A stretch of DNA of 64,000 bases from Butyrivibrio sp. XPD2002 (GTDB lineage Bacteria > Bacillota > Clostridia > Lachnospirales > Lachnospiraceae), in contig NZ_AUIY01000013.1 of NCBI RefSeq assembly GCF_000423945.1, positions 1-64,000 of the forward strand. Direction: 5' to 3'. Position numbers and translations under genes: made by a program. The notes beneath the pieces were generated by a model, which did not search any database, was not told where the DNA came from, and saw only the letters and a program-made list of their open reading frames with translations. Shown here one piece after another: positions 8,800 to 17,886 of this stretch. The first letter of the stretch is position 1; each line of letters starts with the position of its first letter.

Positions 8800-10035
8800 T
8801 TGAATAATTGCATCATCGCCCAGTCAGGTGGGCCAACAGTTGCTATTAACGCATCACTTGCCGGTGTTCTTTTGGCAAATGAGGAAAACAGGTATTTTGA
8901 TACCGTGTATGGTTCCATAAATGGAATTACAGGTATTTTTAATTCTAAGCTTCTTAATCTGTCGGAGCTTCAGGCCACTATCCCGGATTTTGCCGAGAAA
9001 CTAAAGGTCACACCAGCTATGTATCTTGGTTCATGCAGATACAAGCTTCCCAAACATCAGGATGAGCCTGAAATATATGAAAAAATCTTCAAATTCTTTG
9101 CTGAGCATGATATAAATGCATTCTTTTACATCGGTGGCAATGACTCCATGGATACAGTTCTTAAGTTATCCGAATATGCTGCTGAAATTGGTAGCGACGT
9201 CAAAATTATAGGTATTCCCAAGACAATTGATAATGATCTGTGTGGCACCGACCATACTCCGGGCTTTGGTTCGGCGGCTAAATATATAGCTTCTTCGATA
9301 TTGGAGATAGCCCATGATACTTACATTTATCCTGTTAAGTCAGTGACTATTGTAGAGGTAATGGGACGAGACGCAGGCTGGCTCACAGCGGCTTCTGCCC
9401 TTGCAAGAAATGAGTATTCCTGCGCGCCTCACCTTATCTATCTTCCGGAGAGAGCCTTTGATGAGAACGCATTTATCGAGGATGTAAAGAGGCTCCTTGA
9501 GACCAATAACAGCGTTGTTGTGGCTGTTTCTGAGGGCATACGCGATAAGGATGGCAACTATATAAGCGCATCCTCCACATCAACCGATAATTTCGGACAT
9601 AATCAGCTTAGCGGCGCTGGAAAAGCCCTTGAGAGCCTTGTAGCTGAGCGTATCGGTGTAAAGGTTCGCTCCGTTGAGGTCAATATTTTACAGAGATGTG
9701 CTTCGCATCTGGCATCCCTTACAGACCTTAATGAGTCTGCAGAGCAGGGAAAACGCGCGCTCCTTCTTGCCAAGGAGGGTAAGAGCGGTGTTATGGTAAC
9801 CCTGAAAAGAACAGGTGATACGCCTTACTGCGTAGAGACGGATTATCAGGATATTCATGATACGGCTAACCTTGTTAAAAATGTTCCCGATAGCTGGATA
9901 AATGCCGAAGGAAACGATGTCACAGAAGAAATGCTGACCTACCTTAGACCTTTGATCGCAGGAGAGCCGGTGATCCGCTTTAAAAACGGTGTTCCGGAGT
10001 ATTTGGACGTAAGACATTTAAAAGCAAATAATTAA
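8800..10035 (+). CDS. pfp: Pyrophosphate-dependent 6-phosphofructokinase
   Basis: A 411-residue glycolytic enzyme that phosphorylates fructose 6-phosphate with PPi, reversibly, in the cytosol. QSGGPT (8-13) and GGNDS (112-116) form the phosphate-donor site, PKTIDND (140-146) is the catalytic loop and MGRDAGWL (188-195) binds the sugar phosphate. Asp in GGND and Lys in PKTIDND are the residues that mark PPi use rather than ATP use. Translation starts at a TTG with AGGAGAGG upstream. The gene is monocistronic. Only a weak hairpin with a T7 tract (about 10050-10087) follows. Confidence 0.93.
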   Translation: MNNCIIAQSGGPTVAINASLAGVLLANEENRYFDTVYGSINGITGIFNSKLLNLSELQATIPDFAEKLKVTPAMYLGSCRYKLPKHQDEPEIYEKIFKFFAEHDINAFFYIGGNDSMDTVLKLSEYAAEIGSDVKIIGIPKTIDNDLCGTDHTPGFGSAAKYIASSILEIAHDTYIYPVKSVTIVEVMGRDAGWLTAASALARNEYSCAPHLIYLPERAFDENAFIEDVKRLLETNNSVVVAVSEGIRDKDGNYISASSTSTDNFGHNQLSGAGKALESLVAERIGVKVRSVEVNILQRCASHLASLTDLNESAEQGKRALLLAKEGKSGVMVTLKRTGDTPYCVETDYQDIHDTANLVKNVPDSWINAEGNDVTEEMLTYLRPLIAGEPVIRFKNGVPEYLDVRHLKANN

Positions 10036-10179
10036 CAATAGAAATTTCTTCATGCAGAAATAAAAGAGTTATTTAATCCTTTTTTTATACTTCATTAACT
10101 GATGTAACGTATCATTAGAGGATGAAGAAAGTGGCAGATAATTTTATCGCCGGGGTGAATTTATAAAGGAGCTTTTTGC

Positions 10180-10665
10180 ATGAAGAAATTTGTTTTATCA
10201 GCCTTGTCAGCGATATTTTGTCTTGCTCTGTGGGGCTGCGGCGCATCAAAAACCAGCGGACTTTCCCAGACCACATGGACTTCTGAGGATGGTAAGATCA
10301 CTTTCAGTAAAGAAGGCGATTTTACATCAAGTGGCGAAGGTCTCAATTCCGGAAGATGGGAAGAATTCGAGAAGGGTATGATCGTGCTGAGGCATGGCCC
10401 GTCGGACAAGGAATACTTTTTTTACGATATAAGTGACGATAAAATTCTGACCTTAACCAGCGCCTACAGGGAGTCAGAGGCCTCTGACTGGGAAAAGGGC
10501 GACAGAAGCTATACCTTTATTCAGGAGATTCTTACTACGGACATTCTGTATTATGTGAATTCCGAGGAGGATGATGACTTCGATGATGCGGAAGCGGATT
10601 ATGATGATTACGAGGATAGCTATGAGGAGCCCGATTACGAATTCGATTATGACGACGACGAATAA
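10180..10665 (+). CDS. Lipoprotein with acidic tail
   Basis: A 161-residue lipoprotein (lipobox LWGC, Cys20). Residues about 30-100 form a small beta-rich domain of the kind seen in copper-amine-oxidase-like or DUF5640-type lipoproteins (TWTSEDGKITFS, then GRWEEF), but I cannot fix the family. The last ~35 residues are almost only Asp, Glu and Tyr. AAGGAG precedes the ATG. It lies 98 bp before the VWA lipoprotein and may form an envelope pair with it. Confidence 0.7.
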   Translation: MKKFVLSALSAIFCLALWGCGASKTSGLSQTTWTSEDGKITFSKEGDFTSSGEGLNSGRWEEFEKGMIVLRHGPSDKEYFFYDISDDKILTLTSAYRESEASDWEKGDRSYTFIQEILTTDILYYVNSEEDDDFDDAEADYDDYEDSYEEPDYEFDYDDDE

Positions 10666-10763
10666 AAAATAAAAAAATTTTTTAATTCCTTTGCAACATT
10701 TTTATATCCCCAACTGTATATAGGGTAGAAACGGTAAAACTACGCTTTCAGGAGGATATATTT

Positions 10764-12680
10764 ATGAAAAGGAAATCTATATTGGTACTTGCACTGGTAG
10801 CTACAATCACACTTTCGGGCTGCAGTCAGCCGACACCCCAGGTAAATAACAATCCTACCCAGGAACAACAGAATAACGATGAAGAGCCGGATGAGGCAGA
10901 AAATGTCAAAGCGGACGAGGATAAAGAGGCCAAGGCTCCTGCTCTGTCTTCAATAGAGATGGACAGGCTTATCAGAAATGCCGGAAAAGATTACGAGGAT
11001 TATCTTAAAGGTGGCATGGAATATGATAAGTATGAAACCACTAAGTCAACCGGCGGAATTTTGAATGAGATTACTAACTTTATAGGCGGATCACCTCAGG
11101 ATGCGGCAACAGCCACTGCAGAAGCACCCATGGCAGAGGAGAGCTGCGAAACAGAAACTGCTATGGCTTATGAAGAATCATGCGCGGAGGACTATTCTGC
11201 AGATTATGATATGGCGCCTTCCATGGACGAGCCTGTGATATGGGATACAGAGTCCTATAAGAACGTAACAGAGTCGGGCTTTACATCAGTTAGCACACAG
11301 CCATTTTCAACCTTCGGCGCAGATACAGATACTGCTGTTTATTCTAATCTTCGCAGGAAAATTCTGGGCGTTGACTATGATTACTACGGTTATGGAATAG
11401 ACAACGATGCAATCAGAGTTGAAGAGATGATCAACTACTTCAAATACGACTATAAGGATCCTGAAAAGGGCGAAAAGATTGGCGTTACAACAACTCTTAA
11501 CCCCTGCCCCTGGAATGAAGATACACTTCTTCTGAAGATCGGCTTAAAGACTGAGGAAGCCATTCCTGAAAAAGGAAGCAATATCGTATTCCTTATCGAC
11601 ACATCAGGTTCCATGTACGATTTTGATAAGCTTCCCCTTGTACAGGACGCATTCAAGACTCTGACAGACAGCCTTGATGAAAATGACCGCGTATCCATAG
11701 TAACCTATGCGGGATCTTCCGAAGTAGTTGCAGAGGGCGTAAAGGGCAGTGACCACAAGAAGATCAAGAACTACATCGATCAGCTTGAAGCAGGCGGCTC
11801 CACAAACGGAAGCCAGGGAATAATCACAGCCTATGAAATCGCTGAGAAGAACTTTATAGATGGCGGAAACAACCGTGTCATCCTTGCAACAGACGGAGAC
11901 CTCAATGTTGGAACAACTTCAGAGGCCGGACTTATAGATCTTATCGAGAAAGAAAAGGAAACAGGAGTTATGTTTTCTTGCCTCGGATTCGGAACAGGTA
12001 ACTACCAGGACGATAAGATGGAAGCTCTGGCCGACCATGGAAATGGCAACTATGCTTACATCGATTGCCCGGATGAAGCAGAGCGCGTTCTGAAAAAAGA
12101 GCTATGGTCCACAATTTATACCGTTGCAAAGGATACAAAGTTCCAGGTCGAGTTCAATCCTGAAAATGTCAAAGGCTATCGCCTTATTGGATACGAAAAC
12201 AGAGCTATGGCAGCTGAGGATTTCGCAGATGATACAAAGGACGGCGGCGAGATCGGTTCAAACCAGTGCGTAACTGTTCTCTACGAGATAGTTCCTACAG
12301 ATTCAGCGATGGATATGCCTAAGGTCGAGTCCAAATATCAGGATAAGAAAGAGGAAGAGGCAAAGGCACCCGAAGGTGAGCTCCTTACAGTAAATATCAG
12401 ATATAAAGAGCCCGAGGCATCAGAAAGCGTCCTCAAGGAGTACCCTGTATCCTACGATATGCTCCAGGATAAGATGGATGATGACACTTCATGGGCCTGC
12501 GGCGTAGCACAGTTTGGAATGCTTATGCGCGACTCTGACAACAAGGGAACAACAACCTATGATTCAGTTTATGACAGACTTAAGACTCTGTCAGGCGTAA
12601 CAGATGATATTTCAAAACTCCAGTTTTTATATATGGTTAAGAAGGTCAGTGAAGATCCTTCCAAGTATGTAGTGGAATAA
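10764..12680 (+). CDS. VWA-domain lipoprotein (YfbK-like)
   Basis: A 638-residue lipoprotein (lipobox LSGC, Cys20) with an acidic, Glu/Ala-rich linker to about 155. A YfbK-type N-terminal block follows (YSNLRRKI, then RVEEMINYF near 219-227), then a von Willebrand factor A domain with MIDAS DTSGS at 279-283 and TDGDLN near 376, and a C-terminal DUF3520-like region. Such proteins bind divalent metals and mediate protein contacts at the cell surface; the ligand is unknown. Good ribosome binding site AGGAGG. Monocistronic with a terminator. Confidence 0.88.
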   Translation: MKRKSILVLALVATITLSGCSQPTPQVNNNPTQEQQNNDEEPDEAENVKADEDKEAKAPALSSIEMDRLIRNAGKDYEDYLKGGMEYDKYETTKSTGGILNEITNFIGGSPQDAATATAEAPMAEESCETETAMAYEESCAEDYSADYDMAPSMDEPVIWDTESYKNVTESGFTSVSTQPFSTFGADTDTAVYSNLRRKILGVDYDYYGYGIDNDAIRVEEMINYFKYDYKDPEKGEKIGVTTTLNPCPWNEDTLLLKIGLKTEEAIPEKGSNIVFLIDTSGSMYDFDKLPLVQDAFKTLTDSLDENDRVSIVTYAGSSEVVAEGVKGSDHKKIKNYIDQLEAGGSTNGSQGIITAYEIAEKNFIDGGNNRVILATDGDLNVGTTSEAGLIDLIEKEKETGVMFSCLGFGTGNYQDDKMEALADHGNGNYAYIDCPDEAERVLKKELWSTIYTVAKDTKFQVEFNPENVKGYRLIGYENRAMAAEDFADDTKDGGEIGSNQCVTVLYEIVPTDSAMDMPKVESKYQDKKEEEAKAPEGELLTVNIRYKEPEASESVLKEYPVSYDMLQDKMDDDTSWACGVAQFGMLMRDSDNKGTTTYDSVYDRLKTLSGVTDDISKLQFLYMVKKVSEDPSKYVVE

Positions 12681-12700
12681 TATTTAGATAAAAATATGAG

Positions 12701-12733
12701 ATCCGTCACTCTGTTTAAGGGTGGCGGATTTTC
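12701..12733 (+). terminator. Intrinsic terminator
   Basis: ATCCGTCAC/GTGGCGGAT stem (12701-12709 with 12721-12729, one wobble) followed by TTTTC. It lies just ahead of the helicase start. Confidence 0.75.
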
Positions 12734-12748
12734 ATATATAATAGAGGC

Positions 12749-14860
12749 ATGAAGAAGAAACGGACAAATCACTACATAGCAAAGAAAAGGAAATTTAACG
12801 CAGAGCTCCGGGATGTCAGGGAAACCTTCCCCGGGGATGCTTTTGATGCATATTTTGAGAAAAACAGCGCTACGGTGGCCTATGCTATTCATAGCGCTCT
12901 TCTTGATGTCCTTAAAACGGAGCGCATTTACATAACAGTGCATGGAAGCTTTGGAAGGACCGAAAAGCAGGAGATATCAGGTGCTAATATAGAGAAATTC
13001 TGCAGGGATTTTCAAAGCAGAGTAAATACTGTATATCTCACGCAGCTAATCCCGGAGCTGGGGCATGTGATCATAGACGTGCTCTGGGAGTCAGACAGGA
13101 CAGAGATACTGGAATTTATATCATCCGGCAGGAAAAAGGTCATCTCTAAGGTAATAATGAGGTATCTCAGGGAATCCCGCTTTATGAAGGGGATTGTGGC
13201 CTATGTTAAGGACAATACATCCGAGCAGGTGGTATTTGAGCAGCTTATGAAGAATCCCCATTATCAGAAGGCCACAAGGCGCTATCAGAAGATAATGGAG
13301 GCAAAGAGGCTTCTTTTTGAGAATATAGAGACCTCTACGCCTGATGATTACACGCAGCTTTTTCCGCTTGCAAGGCAGATGGAGCGCAGATTTATCCTTC
13401 ATATAGGTCCTACTAATTCCGGTAAGACCTATCAGGCCATGGAGGACCTTAAAAGCGCAGAAAATGGCATATATCTGGCGCCTCTGCGCCTTCTTGCCTA
13501 TGAGCAGTATGAGAGGATGAACAGGGAAGGTACGCCCTGCTCCATGATAACAGGCGAGGAGAGGATACTTATGCCCGGTTCTTTCCATCAGTCCTCGACG
13601 ATTGAGATGCTTGACCTTGCGGAAGAGTGGGATATGGCGGTTATTGATGAAGCTCAGATGGCTGCTGACCGTCAGAGAGGTGGCTACTGGACCGCTGCGA
13701 TTCTGGGTGTAAGGGCTAAGATTATACATGTATGTGCTTCCGCAGATGCAGAGGATCTGCTTATTCGCATGATCAAATCCTGCGGGGATTCATACAAAGT
13801 GCAGTACCATGAAAGAAAAACACCACTTGTTATGGATGAATCCGCGATGGACTTTGACTTTCCTGCTGATGTGAGGAAAGGTGATGCCCTCATTGTTTTT
13901 TCAAGAAAGGATGTACACAGCGTTGCGGCTGAGCTCCAGCAGAACGGTGTCAGATGTAGCATAATTTACGGATCTCTTCCCTATGACGTAAGGCACAGGG
14001 AGGCTAAGAAGTTTGCGGACGGCGACACGGAAGTGGTGGTTGCAACCGACGCCATAGGCATGGGCATGAACCTTCCGATCAGAAGGATAGTATTTTTGCA
14101 GACCATCAAGTTCGATGGTGTAGACGAGAGACCGCTCACCTCCTCTGAGGTTAAGCAGATTGCGGGAAGAGCCGGAAGATACGGCATTTATGATACTGGG
14201 TATGTGACTTCTTACTACGACTACGAGACTATCGAGGGACTTCTTTTTAGCAGACTGGTGCCACTTAGGCAGGTAATGATCAACATACCTGAGGACTTTT
14301 TGCATAAAAACGGCAGAATATCAGCTATTCTCGAAACCTGGAACAAGATTCCCGCTGAAAAGTACTATAACAAGGGCGATATTTCAGAGAAAATCAGCAT
14401 AGCCAAGGCCCTTGAGAGCATTAAGGATAACAGGGAGCTTATAAGGAAGTTCATCAGAATCCCTATAAATGAGGACAATAAGGATACTTTCGGCGTTTAT
14501 CTGGATTACTACAAGATTCTGAATGACGGAAGACAACCCAATATTTATGAGACCATGGCGGGTTATGAAGCTATGACTGTCGATGAAGACGATAAGAACG
14601 CGCTTGGTGAGCTTGAAACAGCAAGTGCTGTGTTTGATTTTTTGTATGCATTCACACGTATTTTCGGAGATGCAGATGATCTGTATAAGATCCTGGAAAG
14701 TAAGCGCCTGATCTCAGAGAAGATATTCAGGATTCTTGATAAGCAGAAGCTGAACCTCAGGGCATGCGCATACTGTGGAAAGAAGCTTAAATGGTCGTAT
14801 AAGTTCAACATTTGCCAGGAGTGCTTCAGGAAAAGGAGGCATTTGAGGGGGAGAAGATAG
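12749..14860 (+). CDS. Suv3-like DExH-box RNA helicase
   Basis: A 703-residue helicase. After an N-terminal ~210-residue region rich in charged helices come Walker A GPTNSGKT (about 219-226), a DEAQ Walker B (about 299), the ILGVRA motif III region and, in the second RecA domain, ATDAIGMGMN and QIAGRAGRYG. This arrangement matches Suv3-type helicases, known from mitochondrial RNA degradation and found in some clostridia. The C-terminus adds a zinc-finger-like CAYCG...CQEC. A role in RNA turnover is inferred. It is preceded by a terminator and followed by the 281-nt repeat. Confidence 0.85.
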   Translation: MKKKRTNHYIAKKRKFNAELRDVRETFPGDAFDAYFEKNSATVAYAIHSALLDVLKTERIYITVHGSFGRTEKQEISGANIEKFCRDFQSRVNTVYLTQLIPELGHVIIDVLWESDRTEILEFISSGRKKVISKVIMRYLRESRFMKGIVAYVKDNTSEQVVFEQLMKNPHYQKATRRYQKIMEAKRLLFENIETSTPDDYTQLFPLARQMERRFILHIGPTNSGKTYQAMEDLKSAENGIYLAPLRLLAYEQYERMNREGTPCSMITGEERILMPGSFHQSSTIEMLDLAEEWDMAVIDEAQMAADRQRGGYWTAAILGVRAKIIHVCASADAEDLLIRMIKSCGDSYKVQYHERKTPLVMDESAMDFDFPADVRKGDALIVFSRKDVHSVAAELQQNGVRCSIIYGSLPYDVRHREAKKFADGDTEVVVATDAIGMGMNLPIRRIVFLQTIKFDGVDERPLTSSEVKQIAGRAGRYGIYDTGYVTSYYDYETIEGLLFSRLVPLRQVMINIPEDFLHKNGRISAILETWNKIPAEKYYNKGDISEKISIAKALESIKDNRELIRKFIRIPINEDNKDTFGVYLDYYKILNDGRQPNIYETMAGYEAMTVDEDDKNALGELETASAVFDFLYAFTRIFGDADDLYKILESKRLISEKIFRILDKQKLNLRACAYCGKKLKWSYKFNICQECFRKRRHLRGRR

Positions 14861-14898
14861 GAGTCAGCCTACTCGATTTATGGTGGGTTTGGGCTGGG

Positions 14899-15179
14899 TT
14901 CAACCTGTTTGAGAAAATTTGCATAAATTGGCGTAAAGCCTGGATACAAAAGTTGACGTAATTACGTTTGTGTTACGCCGATAGAATATTATTTATGAAT
15001 TCCGGATGAAAAAAACAAGTATAAAGGCATTTCAATATCTTCCGTTATACTGTTATCGCTGAAAAAGTTCAGTCAGTTGTCAGATAAAAGGTTATTCTGG
15101 TATAAAGGGAGGGAAAATAGTAATCTGTGATCCGTGAAGGTGTACGTCTATATGACCCAAAATGTGGTACTAGGTTGAA
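14899..15179 (+). repeat. 281-nt conserved intergenic element, copy A
   Basis: This gap between the helicase and the next small gene (14861-15319) contains no protein gene. Its core matches, in reverse complement, the gap at 32865-33145 with no insertion or deletion and about 80% identity by my hand alignment. Both copies begin with TTCAACCT and end with AGGTTGAA, which can pair. Conserved blocks include GAATTCCGGATGAAAAAA and CGTTTGTGTTACGCC. Equal length and paired ends suggest a structured RNA or a small mobile element; there is no open frame and no visible target duplication. Confidence 0.8.
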
Positions 15180-15319
15180 AGTGGGTAAGCTTGCTATACT
15201 AATCTATAGATTTGGTGTGCTACCCGTCAAGAGGACACCAAGATGATTGTAAGCCGCTTTCTGCTTAGGGATAATCGATGATAATACTACAGTGAATTTT
15301 CATACGAGGATACAATAAA

Positions 15320-15607
15320 GTGAAAGACTTTAATAAAATAAAACAAGTGATGCACGATATAATAACTGAGTGCGAAAAAGTTGATGAAATGGAACAAAAG
15401 GGCATTAGCGTCGAAAGTACAAAACAAGAAAGAGATTATATTGTGGATGAAATGAAGTCGCTGATTAGTAATGAATCCTTATTACAGAAGACGACATGGA
15501 CAAAGTCTCATGCTAATGCATCAAAGGGATGGGATTGGGCTCCAACAAATACAAACACTATATACATACTCTTGGTCAAGCTGGCAAGGATACTAGAAGA
15601 ACATTAA
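15320..15607 (+). CDS. Hypothetical helical protein
   Basis: Unrecognised 95-residue protein, mostly charged helices (N-terminal KIKQVMHDIITECEKV) with a distinctive aromatic patch TTWTKSHANASKGWDW in the second half. Start is a GTG preceded by ACGAGGA. It is sandwiched between the 281-nt element (141 bp upstream) and the pseudoknot repeat array (starting ~20 bp downstream), so it could be cargo or a partner of either, but nothing in the sequence shows this. Confidence 0.5.
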   Translation: MKDFNKIKQVMHDIITECEKVDEMEQKGISVESTKQERDYIVDEMKSLISNESLLQKTTWTKSHANASKGWDWAPTNTNTIYILLVKLARILEEH

Positions 15608-15627
15608 ATTGCGGGAGATAATGTATT

Positions 15628-15890
15628 AGTGGGGATGAAAAGTGTAACTACACGTCGAATGCCACAAAGCAAATAAGGTCAAGTAGCCTAATTGACATTC
15701 GGGCAATAACTACGCGAAAAATGGTCAAACAGGGATTTCACGCGTAGGAAATGACCACCTAAAAGCAATCGACTACGTGAAAATTGCTTAAGAATAGATA
15801 AGACTCGTAGGAAAGAGCTAATATTAAGGCAGAAACTACTTGATAAATACTAAAACTCAGGTTGGGACAAGTAGAAAAGACAATATTACC
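15628..15890 (+). repeat. Tandem structured repeat array, 4 units of 62-63 nt
   Basis: This gap holds four units starting at 15648, 15710, 15773 and 15836. In each, a CTAC arm pairs with a GTAG arm 38-39 nt on, and the extra bases co-vary: CTACGCG/CGCGTAG, CTACG/CGTAG, CTACTTG/CAAGTAG. Second stems create pseudoknots or nested hairpins: CGAATG/CATTCG (unit 1), TGGTCA/TGACCA (unit 2), AAGCAAT/ATTGCTT (unit 3). The leader GATGAAAAG begins 14 nt before the first arm. The array ends about 65 bp before the flavin reductase start. Strand is assumed. Confidence 0.8.
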
Positions 15891-15955
15891 GGCGATTATC
15901 TGTATTATGAGATTGTGCTTAGAGGGTACGAGGAGATTGGAAAGGAAGTAAGAAT

Positions 15956-16615
15956 ATGAAATATCGATACAATGATATGCCTGAAAGCTTGAAAGGAACA
16001 TACGGAGATTATTCCAAGAATTTTGGCTTCTCATGGAAGGAATTCGTGGCGACTGTTCCGTCTCCGCTTTTTCTTGTTACCACATACAAATCCAATGGTA
16101 AACCAAATGCCTGCATGCAGTCTTGGTCAACCTTTACAAGTGCCGATCGTGGTAATGGATTCTATGCTATTCTTGCCAGCGTGAATAAAAATGGACATCT
16201 GTATCAGAGCATAAACGAGACAAAAGAAGCCGTTATCAATTTCATGTCTGAAGAGTATCATGCGGCATGTATGGCGACAATCCAAAACAATCAGTTTGAA
16301 GCAGATGAGATTACGGCTTCGGGCATGTCTGTTGAAAAGGCATCATGGGTTAACGCGCCTATGGTTCGGGAATGCTTTATGAACCTTGAATGCAGGTTCG
16401 TCTGGGAAAAGGAAATCGTACCGGGTGATGATCATGTTATGCTCTGCCTTGAGGTAGTCGGCATTCATATTGATGAAGATCATATTACTGATCGTACCGG
16501 AGAAAACGGAATTCTTTACAACATTCACTATCAGATGGATCCAGAAAAAGTAACAAAGACAGGTCATGACTACGCAGCAGTTCTTAAGAAAAAGATAGAT
16601 GTTATGGAGTATTAA
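15956..16615 (+). CDS. Flavin reductase-like FMN-binding protein
   Basis: A 219-residue protein of the flavin-reductase-like split-barrel family: the block SPLFLVTTYKSNGKPNACMQSWSTF is the usual FMN-contact N-terminal region, and NFMSEEY then EADEITASGM follow as in the family. Members bind FMN and reduce flavin or act as small oxidoreductases in the cytosol. Start ATG has AAGGAAG. It is directly downstream of the repeat array and upstream of a GNAT scar and a methyltransferase; functional linkage is not evident. Confidence 0.8.
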   Translation: MKYRYNDMPESLKGTYGDYSKNFGFSWKEFVATVPSPLFLVTTYKSNGKPNACMQSWSTFTSADRGNGFYAILASVNKNGHLYQSINETKEAVINFMSEEYHAACMATIQNNQFEADEITASGMSVEKASWVNAPMVRECFMNLECRFVWEKEIVPGDDHVMLCLEVVGIHIDEDHITDRTGENGILYNIHYQMDPEKVTKTGHDYAAVLKKKIDVMEY

Positions 16616-16622
16616 TACAACT

Positions 16623-16715
16623 ATGGAAATAAGACACGTGGAACTTCAGGATTATCGAAAGCTTGGCTTTGAAGATAAGACTCAGAAATACTTAGATATG
16701 CGGTTGAAGTTGTGA
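16623..16715 (+). pseudogene. GNAT acetyltransferase collapsed by internal deletion
   Basis: A 30-codon frame begins like a GNAT protein (MEIRHVELQDY) and passes in frame into a typical GNAT C-terminus (YRKLGFEDKTQKYLDMRL). The intervening ~100 residues, including the acetyl-CoA site, are missing. It lies in the 116-bp gap between flavin reductase and methyltransferase. The remaining peptide cannot be an acetyltransferase. Confidence 0.6.
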
Positions 16716-16731
16716 ATGAGGGAACACAGTT

Positions 16732-17529
16732 ATGGAAAAATACATTGAAGGAAATAAAGCTGCATGGGAAGAAGCATTTGATAACAGACACGCTTCTTGG
16801 GGCGCAGATATAACTGAGCGGGTGGAAAAAGAAGATTATCCGTTCTTTAACGATGAAATGGTGGCAGTTCTGAAAAAGATTAATACCAAGGGTGCTGTAA
16901 TCGGTCAGTTTTGCTGTAATAATGGACGTGAACTGCTTTCTTTGGTGAAGAGTGGGAGCGCAGCAAGGGGAGTAGGCTTTGATATTGCAGAAAACCAGAT
17001 CTCTTTTGCTAATGAAAAGGCCAAAGAACTGAATCTGCCCTGCGAGTTTGTGGCGGCAAATGTATACGATATCGATGACAGCCATAAAGAGGAGTTTGAT
17101 GTTGTGATCATCACTATTGGTGCGCTGTGCTGGTTTGATAATCTGGACCGTTTTTTTGCAGTTATAGCAAAGTGTATGAAGCTTGGAGCGGTAATAGTGA
17201 TAAACGAGCAGCATCCCTGCACGAATATGCTTGCGACACAGGGTGATGAGCCGTACAATCCAGACCACAAAAAGGAGTGCCATTATTCGTACTTTGAGCA
17301 TGAGTGGACGGGTAACGGTGGCATGTATTATATGACCCAGAAGAACTATGAGTCTAAGACATTTACCGACTATACACATTCCATGTCAGAAATTATGTCG
17401 GGTATGTGTAGCAACGGAATCATGATTACTGGACTACAGGAGTTTGACTATGATATCAGCGGAGGATTTTCAGATATAGACTGCACAGGATTCCCGCTTT
17501 CTATGATCGTTCAGGGTAAAAAGCAGTAA
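16732..17529 (+). CDS. Class I SAM-dependent methyltransferase
   Basis: A 265-residue methyltransferase. The SAM site motif I is represented by VIGQFCCNNGRELLSL (about residues 56-71), with an acidic residue in GVGFDIAENQI (motif II) and NVYDIDD...FDVVIITIGAL (motif IV region). The double Cys in the glycine loop is unusual. The C-terminal half with Tyr/His-rich blocks probably forms the substrate lid. Substrate unknown. Start ATG has GAGGGAA. It is followed 18 bp later by a truncated isomerase gene, probably once the same operon. Confidence 0.8.
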   Translation: MEKYIEGNKAAWEEAFDNRHASWGADITERVEKEDYPFFNDEMVAVLKKINTKGAVIGQFCCNNGRELLSLVKSGSAARGVGFDIAENQISFANEKAKELNLPCEFVAANVYDIDDSHKEEFDVVIITIGALCWFDNLDRFFAVIAKCMKLGAVIVINEQHPCTNMLATQGDEPYNPDHKKECHYSYFEHEWTGNGGMYYMTQKNYESKTFTDYTHSMSEIMSGMCSNGIMITGLQEFDYDISGGFSDIDCTGFPLSMIVQGKKQ

Positions 17530-17547
17530 GGAGAGTATGAAATAAAA

Positions 17548-17847
17548 ATGCAATTTGGAATGCCAACTCTAATTGAAAACCGTACATTACAGGATAATGT
17601 AAATCTCTGTAAGAGGCTTAATCTGCAATTCATCGAACTAAATATGAATTTCCCTGAATACAAGGTGGATAAGTTGGAACAGATTGATGATCTGATCAGA
17701 ATTGCAGAGGATGCAGAGATTTATTATACAATCCATTTGGACGAGAACCTTAATATTGCAGATTTTAACCCTTTAGTAACGGAGGCTTATTTGGAAACGA
17801 AGACAATAGAAGCACTCAAGACATCAGTGGAATGGCTGAAGTGTTAG
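17548..17847 (+). pseudogene. Sugar phosphate isomerase/epimerase (TIM barrel), truncated
   Basis: The frame encodes about 99 residues of an AP-endonuclease-type TIM barrel: MQFGMPTLIENRTLQDNV and LNLQFIELNMN are its first strand and helix, then YYTIHLDENLNIA. The family is normally 250-290 residues; the barrel stops after roughly the third strand and the sequence after the stop has no continuation in any frame. AAGGAGAG precedes the ATG. Likely a dead 5' remnant of an operon partner of the methyltransferase. Confidence 0.65.
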
Positions 17848-17886
17848 TGCGTTATATTCTTTGAATATAACTCACCAAGATACAAA

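Noticed and set aside
14899..15179. MITE interpretation of the 281-nt element
   Set aside because: Kept only as an alternative. The terminal complementarity is 8 bp with no target-site duplication visible in either copy.
15628..15890. CRISPR array
   Set aside because: Units lack a long identical repeat. Only short arms are conserved and they pair with each other; no cas genes are near.
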